A stretch of DNA of 33,873 bases from Bacteroidales bacterium (GTDB lineage Bacteria > Bacteroidota > Bacteroidia > Bacteroidales > P3), in assembly GCA_030523765.1 (NCBI GenBank), contig JAUNHX010000025.1, positions 1-33,873 on the forward strand, given 5' to 3'. The notes below the pieces were generated by a model. It saw only the letters and a program-made list of their open reading frames with translations. It had not been told where the DNA came from and searched no databases. The position numbers were made by a program, and so were the translations under genes. This document shows positions 1-11,800 of the stretch, in pieces; the stretch's first letter is position 1; every line of letters begins with the position of its first letter.

Positions 1-49
1 GTATGGTTATTATTATTCCTTTTCATACGTGGAATTTTTAGAGGTTACC
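1..49 (+). mobile_element. Right end of a second MITE-like element copy (truncated by window edge)
   Basis: These 49 bases are identical to 29278-29326, the right end of the complete element at 29140-29326, and lie in the same orientation. They end with the terminal inverted repeat (reading outward GAGGTTACC). The next four bases are TTAA (50-53), whereas the complete copy is followed by TTTA, so identity stops where an insertion boundary would be expected. The left part of this copy lies outside the window. The element ends 15 bases before the stop codon of the lipoprotein gene at 65. Confidence 0.75.
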
Positions 50-64
50 TTAAGTTATTTCCTT

Positions 65-2602
65 TTATCGTCTGCGGCGCGAACGCTTGGCCGCTTTAGA
101 ATCATAGATTGTACCTGTAGTATTGAGGTAGGGGTTGTGTGCACCCTCTTCTGCCCAGCTATAATTACGGGCTGGTTCATTCGCATCAACCCATGTTTGA
201 AGCACAGTCATCAGATGGGTCTCCGTAGCAACACCGTTCGCATCTAGGAGTACGATCACCGAATCGACCGAGGCTCCACCTTCTCTATTTATTTTTATAC
301 GACGTACAGCTTGCGATACATAACTGCCCGAACCCTGCTTATCGTACGAGTAGCAATTGGTCATAGTAGCACCCGTATTGGTGCTATAAAACACCTTGCC
401 CACACCATCGTACACATATACATTATTGATGGCACCAGCGGTAGCCACACCAACAGCACCACCAACATGGCTGCCTGGTTGCGAGTGACCCAACGTACAC
501 TGGAAGGTAGAGTAACTATTATTGATAGCACCACCAGTCATGTAGCCTACCAAACCACCACAAATCACATCGCCTTCCTGTGTGGTAATGCTTCCAAATC
601 CATCTTGGAAACAGTTGCGGATCTCGCCCGCCTCCAACGTAGCAGCAATACCAGCCACACGAGTCAAACCCACAATAGCAGCCAACTGATTACGGCAACC
701 CAAAATATTGCCGTTATTCACATTGACAATACCACCCACCGAGCCCGATGTAGAGATTACACCCGAAGCATAGCAGCTTTGTACAGTAGCGCCACTCTTG
801 TTGTTGAAAACAATACAACCCCAATTGGAGGTTTGTTGCGTACGACTGATAATTGTGTTACAGTCGCGTACCATTCCGCCCGAGTTGTTATTATAACAAA
901 CACCTGCCACATTATTGCCTTGCAACAACGCATGGGTAATGGTGGTGCTAGCACGAACAATACCATTATTGTTCAAGCAGATGCCAGCCACATTGACTGT
1001 AGAACCCGAATTGGCTTTTTTAATTAAAGAACCCTCATTGCGACTACCAGTAATAGTACCATAGTTGGTAACACAAATACCAGCAATCGAGATATTTTTC
1101 GAGGTAAGGTTCACCTGATTCACACAGTTGCGAATAAGACCATTATTCTCATTACACAGCGGAGAGAAAGCAATATTAGCTTCATAATCGGTCACCGTAC
1201 CCTTCACCGTTACCGAGTCGACAGTGCCTTGAGCAGAGATCGAATTAAATAGCGGCACATGACTATTGTTGGTGATACCAGCCGCGATAGGGCTACCCGA
1301 GGAGCAACGGAAATGCCCCTTAAAATTATTAAATCCCGTAGTCCAATTATCTGTAGTCAGCACAATATCGGTACGCACCACCTTGATATAGGTATTCTCT
1401 GTTATTTTCTGTCCGTTAATACGTCCTGCATCGCCTAGATTGTACGCGTCACGAATCTTTATCAAATCTTCCACAGTATATACTTGGAACGGACGCAGAG
1501 CTGTACCATTGCCAACCACTTGAACTTCGCTAGTACCATGATCACTAGCATCCCAACTCAAAATCTCCAAGGCATCCATCATCGTCATGCTGTTGCGACG
1601 AATCTTAGCCCTCAGCACTTTCTCCGACTGGGTATTATCAGTAGCTACCAACGTTACTTTTAGGCGATAGGTAAAATAGTTAGTATCACTATGACCACTA
1701 CCATCTGTTTTACCTGTCTGAGCAGGAAGGGGGAGATAGAAAGTAAACAAACCCGCTTTATCATCACGACCTAACGTCTGGTTGACATTGGTAATACGGA
1801 TAGTGTAACGATTATTGTTGCCATCGTTATTCTCATCGGCTGGCTCTAGGTAAGGGTTATAATACTCAATACGTTTAATATTGAAAATACCCGATATTTG
1901 TCTTGGATTAACCTCATTACCTAACGGCAACGAAGTAACCACAATCTCTTTCACAGTCTTCCCTTGTCCTGCGGCAGCAAAGAACTGTAGGCGCAGAATA
2001 CCCGAAACGGAATGGAAACCTAACGTATCATGACTTGTACTATCGGGACTTAACCATCCAGTAGAACGGCCTTCAGGAGAATAGGCCACCATAGGATAAC
2101 AATTCTGACCGAAGGTAAAATCGGCATTCGAAGCCCCAGCACGATAGGGCATCGTATCGGGATAATCCAATTGCTGGGTGGTTGGAGAGGCATTACCTGT
2201 CGTCATCAACAACTGTTTGGTACGTCCATTAGTATTATAGGTATAGGCCGAACGGTAGGGATATACCGCAGCGAATGCACCCGTAGCATTACCATCATCA
2301 CCCGAGGCAGGAAGCGTCATTTGATAGAAGGCATCGCGCGTACCAGCACCCGAACTGAGCGTACCCACATTGAGGTCGCTCGATTTACTAGCAATAGCAA
2401 TACTATCGCCCTCTTCCCAATAGATAAACTCCTCTTGCGAGAGGAAACTCTTGGTACCATCGGTATTCTCTGAATAGGGCTGTTCTGCTTTGACCGTCAT
2501 ATTGACAGTAATCATCTCAGGCTCATCCTTACACGAGGCAAAGAGGATCAGCGCTGAAGTAGCAACCAACAACCAACTACGCATATATCGTTTCATATTC
2601 AT
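65..2602 (-). CDS. Fimbrillin-like lipoprotein with GLUG-type repeats
   Basis: Predicted surface lipoprotein of about 845 residues. From the start at 2602 the N-terminus is a short basic stretch, a hydrophobic segment and the lipobox LFASC (lipidated Cys24). Residues about 50-370 look like the fimbrillin/Mfa-like fold of Bacteroidales: a mature N-terminus with TKSFLS, a YWEEGDSIAI motif and later LPLPAQTG. Residues about 385-790 carry GLUG-type short repeats (AGICVTNYGTITG, GGLVGYMTGGAINN, GGAVGVATAGAINN), which probably form a repetitive beta structure. The reading frame is open to 2647, but the upstream part overlaps the small ORF and has no signal sequence, so 2602 (or 2596) is preferred. 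It is the last gene of the giant adhesin locus, 26 bases after the small ORF. The C-terminus is an odd basic tail (AAKRSRRRR). Probable role: adhesion or a pilus-like surface structure; the ligand is unknown. Confidence 0.8.
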   Translation of the reverse strand: MNMKRYMRSWLLVATSALILFASCKDEPEMITVNMTVKAEQPYSENTDGTKSFLSQEEFIYWEEGDSIAIASKSSDLNVGTLSSGAGTRDAFYQMTLPASGDDGNATGAFAAVYPYRSAYTYNTNGRTKQLLMTTGNASPTTQQLDYPDTMPYRAGASNADFTFGQNCYPMVAYSPEGRSTGWLSPDSTSHDTLGFHSVSGILRLQFFAAAGQGKTVKEIVVTSLPLGNEVNPRQISGIFNIKRIEYYNPYLEPADENNDGNNNRYTIRITNVNQTLGRDDKAGLFTFYLPLPAQTGKTDGSGHSDTNYFTYRLKVTLVATDNTQSEKVLRAKIRRNSMTMMDALEILSWDASDHGTSEVQVVGNGTALRPFQVYTVEDLIKIRDAYNLGDAGRINGQKITENTYIKVVRTDIVLTTDNWTTGFNNFKGHFRCSSGSPIAAGITNNSHVPLFNSISAQGTVDSVTVKGTVTDYEANIAFSPLCNENNGLIRNCVNQVNLTSKNISIAGICVTNYGTITGSRNEGSLIKKANSGSTVNVAGICLNNNGIVRASTTITHALLQGNNVAGVCYNNNSGGMVRDCNTIISRTQQTSNWGCIVFNNKSGATVQSCYASGVISTSGSVGGIVNVNNGNILGCRNQLAAIVGLTRVAGIAATLEAGEIRNCFQDGFGSITTQEGDVICGGLVGYMTGGAINNSYSTFQCTLGHSQPGSHVGGAVGVATAGAINNVYVYDGVGKVFYSTNTGATMTNCYSYDKQGSGSYVSQAVRRIKINREGGASVDSVIVLLDANGVATETHLMTVLQTWVDANEPARNYSWAEEGAHNPYLNTTGTIYDSKAAKRSRRRR

Positions 2603-2628
2603 GATTCTTTTCTTCACATTAATAAAGA

Positions 2629-2805
2629 TTACCATGCAGTCTCCCACACACCTTTTTCATTCTCACCCTCATTATCGGTAAACTCCGTTACCTGCTCCAC
2701 GGTGGTCTTGAAGGGAGATAAGTTCTGTTCACATTCCACAGCAAACTCAAACACTTCGAGTTCGGGGGCCACATAAGGCTTTTTATTTATTGAGATATCC
2801 TTCAT
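2629..2805 (-). CDS. Small acidic 58-residue protein between adhesin and lipoprotein genes
   Basis: An ATG at 2805 opens a 58-codon frame ending in TAA at 2629-2631. The product begins MKDISINKKPYVAPELEVF, is rich in Glu/Asp in its second half, has one cysteine (Cys25) and ends GVWETAW. It has no signal peptide or membrane segment. An unusually good ribosome binding site (AGGGAGG, 2814-2820) sits 8 bases upstream and overlaps the stop codon of the giant adhesin gene. The gene lies 14 bases after that gene and 26 bases before the lipoprotein start, so the three are probably co-transcribed. The 'K-x-Y-x-x-P-E-L-E-V' start resembles short Bacteroidales ORFs that I recall near surface-protein genes, but this is unchecked. 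Function unknown. Confidence 0.68.
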   Translation of the reverse strand: MKDISINKKPYVAPELEVFEFAVECEQNLSPFKTTVEQVTEFTDNEGENEKGVWETAW

Positions 2806-2813
2806 AGTAGTAT

Positions 2814-2820
2814 CCTCCCT
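2814..2820 (-). promoter_or_regulatory. Strong Shine-Dalgarno sequence of the small ORF
   Basis: On the minus strand the bases read AGGGAGG, 8 bases before the ATG at 2805, and start inside the stop codon of the giant adhesin gene (TAAGGGAGG). Most genes in this window have weak or no Shine-Dalgarno match, so this site supports the small ORF as translated and fixes its start. Confidence 0.65.
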
Positions 2821-5800
2821 TATTTCTTGATAACTTTCTTGATAGCGACACCCTGTGGTGTTGTGACACGTAGATAATAGGTACCCGTAGGATAAGGTGT
2901 CAGATCAAATACAGCTTGATCATCGCCACTACCCTTCACCGTTATCAAACGGCGACTAATAGCATCGTACACCTCCACCGTCTCGATAGCATCAGCCTGG
3001 ACTGTAACCTTACCAAGTGTAGGATTGGGGAAGACCGATACCTCGAAGGTCTCAGCCTCCTCTATATCCACCATCGTCTTCATATAGATGGTTAGGTTCA
3101 GTATCACCACGCTATCGCATCCATGTTCGGTAAGCAAACTGTCAACCAGCTGTACTGTCTTCACACCGCTGCCATCGGTAGTACCACGAAGCATAGACAG
3201 CTCCTCGTTGGTTAAGGCAAAACCATGACCCACATAATAGGAACCTACAGGAACAGTATCGAAGAAGAGTTCGTTCTCCGAATGGCCCATCGAAACGATC
3301 AGCGTAAAGGTACTATCTATCATCTCGACCGAGTCGACATAGTTCATACGAATCACAGTATCGCCATAAATCACAATACCATTGAAATTGTATTCATCGC
3401 AAGCCATCTCCACCAAGGTATCGTTGACAGGAATCATATCGGGATCACCAAAGATGGGGAAGCCCGAATTGGTACCTAGCATATCGGAAGTCCAGGTGAA
3501 GTAAACATTAGTAGAATCATCGCTATTGGCACGTACCCATCGGTTGAGCAGACGGGTCATATTGTTCACCCCATCAATTGGTTCGGAGGTTTCCACCTTA
3601 TTGCCCTTGCCCTTGAATGCAGCATACTTGGTAGAGCCACTGGTGTTGCTGCCCTGACCGAACACACGGGTAGACATACCATTCATATAGTAGCAGTGAT
3701 CGAGCGTTACATTGCTACCCATCTGACCCACCAAACTACCCGCTTGGTTGGCAGCTTGGACACGACCATATACATAGTTATTGCTCAAGTTGACATTGGT
3801 AGCCGAACCAAGCAGACCACCAGCAAACATAGCGTTGCCATTGGTAACTAACCTAACATAGTTGTTGCGCAAATCGGCAATCTCGTCGCTCGAAGGCTTA
3901 GCGCCGAAGAGGCGCTTCCACCAATGGTTTTCAGAGCCCTTACCATAAACATGGGTTGCTTGACCTGAGAGACCACCCAGATAGAGGGCCGACTGCAGCT
4001 TGGTAGCATCCACATTGGTAATATTATTCTTAGTAGACTCCTCATCACTATCCGACGAGCCACCAATCTTCACATTATAACCTTGATAGCCAACAAGACC
4101 ACCCGCATAGATAGCATTACCTAGCAGCGATACCGAAACCGTATTACCATTAATGGTTACATTGGTATCGGCCAAGCCAATCAAACCACCCATACAGTAA
4201 CTACCGCTGAAGCTCGATGTATTGCGGAGGATATTATTCTTAACAACCACATCGTTGTGGGCTACAGCCACAAGGCCACCCACATAGTTATTACCCCTCA
4301 AGAATTCCGATTCCAGCACCACATTCTGAACCACAGCACTATCCAAATTTCCGAAGAATCCTACGTAAGGAAGGTTGGGTTCATTCACCGTGATATTACG
4401 GATGTAGGGATTGGGGTTACGAGCAAGAGTTGTATCGATAGTTGCTGATTGTACATCGCCATAGAAGGTACCGCTGAATGGATTATTGATATTGCCCAAC
4501 GGAGTCCACAGGTAAGCACCCATATCATAGCCCCCATCGATAGGTGTGATGGTAATCCGTTTGAAGTGGAACTGTTGAGCACGCTGACCATTCAAACCAT
4601 TGGTGGTACTGATAAGCCATGCCAAACCCTCTTTCGAGCTAATGGTTACATTACCATAGTAGTCAACCGTATAACCCGTAGTAGGTTCCGAGGTAACCAC
4701 CTCATACCAATGTCGTGTAGGACTATATACTGCCGTGATAGTCGAATTATAAGTAGGCACAATATATAATGCGTCAATCGAATCAGCCTCAGGGTCAAAG
4801 TCCCACATCAAGAACGACTGCGCTGCAACAGTTGCGCCACCTAACTTTGGTGTTTGCACACCATCAGTGGAATCATTATGAGTCGTCAAATTCAACATAT
4901 CCCCCGGACAGAAATACACATTCCGGAATTGGTCTGTCGAATCCGGATTGTCTCGCATTATCCTCATCTGATACTTAAATGTATGCTGTGGCACATAATA
5001 GTCGTGGGCCACCACCCAAGCATTATAACTGGTAGGATAAACTAAAGGAGAGACCTTTACTCCACTTGCAATACGGAGATAACGAGCCACCGTAGAATCA
5101 GAGGTACTGTGGAAGGCACTCGAGTCGACACCCGGGTTATGCAATGTTGTCATTGAACTTGTTGAGGGAGTACGCGTGTAAGCAGCTGCCGGTCCAAAGG
5201 TACTCAACCATTCCCGATCCTCCACTATAGCAGTTGCATGAGTGGTCGACCCAACATAAGTCTCTCCATCCATACGACGCACACGAATCTCGACTGTCTG
5301 AGGTACTACGCAGTTGTTGGTCAGGTCGACACCCTCCACATGATACGTATAGTCGAAAGTAGTCGATGAAGGTGGCATATCCAACCCATTGAGCACACAT
5401 GTATCCACCTGTGCAGCTGCTTTCAAAGCGGGTACATTGTTTACCTGTACATTATCGCCTGTAGTGATACGCTGGCGTACAACGGGAGCTGATGACCAAT
5501 CATATGTCTGATCTCGGCCGGTAACATTATAATATGCACTCGTATAATAGTCGGGTTCATCCGAATTTGTGTCAGCAGGCTTATAATGACTTGTCTTCCA
5601 TGTATAAGTATAGGGGAAGAAACCGCCCTGAAGTTTGAAATGGAGTGAGTCGCGCACTGCCGAGCACCACGAGGAGTCGTTGATATGATACGAGGTAGGA
5701 TGATACACCGTGGGTTGTTCAGAATCAATATAAGGCTTGAATGTAGCACAACGCTGGAAATAAATGGTATAACTATTCACTGTAGAATGATAGAAGGTAT

Positions 5801-8800
5801 ATGCCTTAGTGCTATCATCGAAGAAGATAAAGTTATTCCACATATTCTCGGCCGTAACAGGTCGGCTATTGGATACACGGGCAATCTGTATGGTATCGCG
5901 AGTTGTCTCGCCAGGGAACCACTTCGTTACACCAATCAATGACGTGGGCGAGAGTTCTGTATTGAATGATATGAGGTCGGACTGTGTATCATCCAAATCG
6001 GTAGCACCCGTTCGGGTAAGATATACATTGCTCAACGAAGCGGGGCAAGTCCCAGTACTCGTAGAAGGTACATGGATGATAGTATCATCTAGTTGATCAT
6101 CAACACGACGTGTAAAAATGTCAATTCCTACTTGAGTAGTATCGAGTTGCCAATAAGCAAACTCATTATTAGTCTCAGATGTAGCGCAACTCTCTCCATA
6201 GGTATAACTTTTTCTTGGTTTTTGGAACACCTTGAACCAGTTGGCGCAGGTTAAACTTTCCAATCGGAAATTACGCGATATATTGATCACATCGCCACCA
6301 TTGGATCGGAGACCAAGTAGGAGCGTACCACCATTATTGTAGATACCAGCACCATTGTTAGCATTACGAGCAGGAGCCATCACAATGTTATCATAGATTG
6401 CGTTATTGTAACCCATCGTTACCTTGGGGTAGCCCGCAGACGATTCCGAAACCGTAACAGTAATAGTAGAATCTATAAGACCTGTGCGCACACTATAGAC
6501 TTTATACTCAGTGGAAGCCGCCTTACTATGATAAATACCAATAGCACCTCCTGGATTATTCGTACCCCAGAAGCCTTGAGGCTTGGTAGCGGCATCACTA
6601 CAGGTGGTATTGTTAAAGTTATTTATCAAAGTTACGTTGTTGCCTAATTGCAGTTGTGCATTTTCGGCCACAACAATCATTGGAGCACACGACCATAGCG
6701 TATCAACTACGCGATTCACCGCACTATTTTCGACACCCTCTGTAGGCGCACCAGTCCCCACCTCGGCAGTACGTGTAGTATGCTTCACACGGGTAATACC
6801 ACTACCATTGAACCAAGTATTGTAGACACTGAAACGACTATTTTTGCCCATACGTACCATGGGGCCTCGATAGGCACATGCCTTACCTGGTGCATCGAGG
6901 TGACTGCCAGAGTAACGGATAATCTGAATTACACTATAGTCGAAGCCTCGAATGGTAACATTATCATCGGTCGACAAATCCACTGTATCGAGGATACAGA
7001 TCACATCGCCCTCCTTATAAAGACGCAATGCCTCCACAAAGTCGATCACAAAGTCGTTGGGGCGATGGCCTGCATCAGCAGCAGCAAGATCACTACATGC
7101 CTTCAACTTATGGCCATTACGTGTAATAGTAAGACCACCCGAGCTACGTGCTTTATGGTTTCCGTGAACAGCCGATGCCATATAAATGGTATCGCCTTCC
7201 ATACGAGTTTTAATCTTGAAGGTGAGGTGGAAACTCGTAGTTTTATTGTTTTTCGTGTAGGAAAAGGTTAAACGGATACGAGCCAAATAGGGGTTCTCGG
7301 GATATACCATCGAGCCATCGAAATGGAGCACACCCTCAATAGCAGCAGAGGCACGACCATCAAGTGAACCTAGCGGTATATCGAGATCTGCACTTGTCAT
7401 TAACTTATGCAGATCGTTTTCACCATATGACGTAACATACGCTGTATTATTTTCAATTCCAGCAACCGTACCTGTAAGTGATTCTCCTGAAAGACAAGCA
7501 TCGTACACATCCAACGCTGGACAGTCGATGGAATACCAACCTAACGTGTTGGCAATATTATCGGTAATATTCTCGCTCAGATTGAGGGTAAATCCAAATT
7601 GATTATTTGCAGTCTTCGTTGCATCGGCAGCTACCATGTTCCATAAACATTGGTCACTTTTTGCATTAGATCCTAGTTCGTTCGAAGAAGGGGGTACATA
7701 TGTATAAGAGTCCGAATTATGAATATCTGCATCGTATTCCCATTCAATCTTAGTGAGTCGCAAATCGCGATACTCAAAAGTAGCAGGAAGGACAATCTTG
7801 CGGACATAGGTATCGCTAATACCCTCATTATACATAGCCAGCAACTCCACTTCCATATCGGAGAATGCAGAAATAACGGTTGCAATAGTTACCGTGATCT
7901 GGATAGGACCATCCGACACCTCATTCCCTTGACTATCCAAATGATACTCCTCAATATTAAAGATTACATCACGGATAATAGTTGTAGAAAAATCGGTATT
8001 GTAGGTAAGATAGAAATCTATATTGGTTATAACATTGGCAGATGTTGAACTAACAGGATACGAAGTAAATCCCGAAATAGCAGTAAAAGCCTCGCCACCT
8101 ACCAACACCTGGCTACCAGCATAGGTATATTGTGCTCCAGGTGCAACAGCAGTGTAATCAAACTGTGAACTAGGCATGACAAACATCAAACCAAAGTTAT
8201 AATCGGGGTTATTAAGCATGGTAGTGACAGCCGAAGCGGTATCAGCAGCCCAGTCGGAAGAGCGATAATTAACCCAGTTCTCACTATTCTCTGCGGTGGT
8301 ATTCGTAGTGGTATCACCATCGCCACCAGCAGGGTTGTAGGCTGCGTTCATCAAATTGACTTGTCCACCATTATCTTGGTCGACCATCACACTTTTAATC
8401 TTGAAGAAGTGTCCACCATCGGTAGGAGGCAACTCGAGAGCACTATGAGCTACAGCAAAGCCATAATCGTGATTATTTTCTGTTTGTCCACCAGGCAACC
8501 ACTGGTCATCACAACCCTCAGCCTCAGGATTAGCATTGGCCACTATAGTGATATGACGATTACGGGCACCATCGGATACACCTACCTCCCATGTACGATA
8601 GTGGGTCAGGGTATTATTGACATAGTTCAACTCAATAGTATCATTATTGTTATAGGTATTTGTTACATTGTTTGAACGACAGATACCTGCGAAACCACCA
8701 TTGTTAAGGTTGGTAGAAGTGCTACTCACTTTATCGATAGCATATACATAGGAGCGTGTACCATCGCCCGACATTAGGTAGGCATAGCCATATAACTTAC

Positions 8801-11800
8801 CATACGAATTATAATTATCAATACTGATATAGCAACCATTGTTCAGCACCAACTTGTTGGAGGGGGAAACGGCAAGGGCTAAATTGGTACAGAATTCGGA
8901 CGATGAAAACTCGTCACTACAATTATTCGTCATTGCCGCTGTCATTTCGTTAACATTGTTTGCAAGATCAGTATGAAGGATATAGATATCCTTGTCAGTA
9001 ATATTAGTACCGTTCGACTGCCATTTCTCACTATACATCTCAACTATATGGCGGGCGGGGGCCTCGATATTGATTAAGTTATCGCCACGAAGGATAAGGG
9101 TATCAATTCGGCTTAAACTATAGTTAGGAGTGATATAAGCCGAATAGGCATCCGATTCGCCCGAGAGCGTGAAGTAACAAGAATCCAATACCACACGATC
9201 GGCACGTTGGATGGAGAACAACGACTTCGAAGGATTAGGACAAGAATAGTCGCCATAGTGACGAACAAAGATACGACGCCAAACATCGCCACCCTCGGTA
9301 GATGTACCCGAACCAATCAAACTATATTTGATATCCATAGCTGGCAGGCTAGTAACAGCAGTAGCACTAGTATGGTAGTCTTCTCCATCAACATATATCA
9401 TCGTCTCTCCACCATAGAAGCCTTGGGTATTGAACACAGCCTGTGCACCTGCAGCACCCCAGTCGCTACCATTGTAGATAGAGGCGTTGAAGTAGAGAGG
9501 ACCTGCGGTGAGGGAGGGCTTGTAGTCAGCATAGGAGTCGCTCGACACAGAAGAACTCGATTGCGACCATACATCACCAGACTTGGTATAGAGAGGTCCA
9601 TACGTTGTGGTCCAAACATGATGGTCATCGACCGCATGGATACCTACATTAACAAAGGCTGAACCATAGGCCGTTCCTTGATAACCGCCACCATAGCAGT
9701 GTTTGTTGAAGGTACCACCCATCAAGTTGAGTACCGAACTAGGACGCAAGGAGGTTTCCTCCTCTTTACACTCCCAAGGATAGCCATCATCGACACTCTC
9801 CGAACCACCATGGATACTCTTCGCAATATAGCCAGCATACATATTGATCTGTTTATAAGCGAAAGCCAGATGGCGACGTCCATAAGTGGTCTTATTCGTT
9901 TGGTCGGCATCACGACCACGAGCACCAGCATAGACCTGATCGGCATAAACGCCACCCGTAATATTCATAATAATACGTCCATACTCACCTTGAGGAAGGG
10001 CGGCCATACGAGCATCGGTTTGCGTTGAAGGAATCAAATCTTGTTTCCATTGTGGCCAACCCGTGAGGCTTCCCCACGTAGGATTACGCAATACCGTATT
10101 AGTAGCATCGAGGTCTTTACCTACCACACCCATATTACCGCCACCATAGAGGGTACCCCGAATGGTATCGGGGTTCATATTCATGGTGATGTACTGGCTA
10201 TAGGGAACACTATCGACACAACTAGCACTAATAGCCGCAGCCAACAAAGTTTTATAATCGTAGTCGCCATTACCAGCACCATAAATCTGAGTATATACAC
10301 CACCCTCGATAGTGAGGTCGGTATTGTAGACATAGCCAGCAAAGTTGTTGCCACCATATACAGTATCGATATAGGTGCTAGAACGAACCTCATCGAGTTG
10401 AATGGTAGTAGAGGCAGTACCAATAACATGGCTAGCATAGCAGCCACCATAAACGGTACGGAAACTACGATTGCAGTTGATAATTTGCAGATTGGTGTTG
10501 TTGACATCGCCAGCATGGCCACCACCATAGATGGTGATATTGCTAGGAGAACTTTCACTGAGGCTCTTCACTGTGAGGTTGGCCGTTTCGGTGACACGTC
10601 CTAGGTGAGGATAAGTAGTTTCACAATAACCAATATGGGCCACATCGCCTTTGGCTCCACCAAAGATATCACCATTGATAATACCTGAACCTTCGATAGT
10701 AGCAATAGTAGAACCTGTATTGGCTGCCAAGCCACCAGCGTAGAAGTTGTTGTTCAACGTGCCACCTTTGAAATTGACGATAGCTGTATCGACCACTGGA
10801 CGACCCGTGGTTGCGCTAGCTACTAAGTTGGAAGTGGTATGGTCAGAACCAAAAATATAGGCATTATTAGACTCATCGTAGTCGTACATACCATTGCTAC
10901 CACCATAGAGTGCTTCAATAGTACCTCCATCCACATTCACCAATGTTTTATGAACGGTACCTGCAATATCATTGCCACCAAACACATTGTTTAATGTGCC
11001 GTTGCTAATATGGACATAGGTGCCATTTGCCACATTAGCCATTCGGCATCCGCCATAGACATAGTCGGTAACTTCAACATCAGCAGAGTTGATATATATA
11101 TAGGTAGAAAGACCTAAAACGTCGTTATCGCCCTCGGAGGCAACGCCATCAGCTAACATATCACCAGCATTACCGCCACCATATACTGTTTGGAAGCGAC
11201 CTTCGGTAAGGATCACTGAAGGAAGCTGATCCTCCATCGCTACGGAGTTGTTGCCACCAAAGATTTCGCGCACATTGTATTTTGCTACATCAGTAGCACC
11301 GCTATTGGAACGGGCACAGTTTGTTTCATCGGTAGGAGTTTTCACTGTCAACGTAGGCGAAGCATCGGTAACATCGGCACCATTACCACCCGCAAAGGCC
11401 ACATCAACATAACCGGTACCTGTAATATAAGTAGTAGCTTTGCCTACATCGGCACCATTACCACCACCATACACCGTTTGAATAGTACCCATCGTAGCGG
11501 CATCGGAACAGCTCATATTGATATCAATCCAGGTTGAGGTCTGCATAGGAGCTGTGGTAGACCAGTTGGAACCATATGTGGTACAATCACAATATTCAGC
11601 ACTTGCATAATCCTCACCATTACCACCTCCATAAACTTCACCTATGGTAGGCATACCCTCCACAAGGATATAGGTAGTAGCATTGGCGGCAGTGAGCGAA
11701 GTAGTTCCATCCAACGATGTGGTGTAGTCCAATGATGCACCATTGGCCAAAGCACCCGTTACACGACCCGCCATATCATTACCACCAAATACACGGCCAT

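Noticed and set aside
311..1027. 238-codon plus-strand open frame opposite the lipoprotein gene
   Set aside because: Composition is low-complexity Thr/His/Ile, an antisense shadow of the Asn/Gly/Thr-rich repeat gene; no ribosome site or domain.
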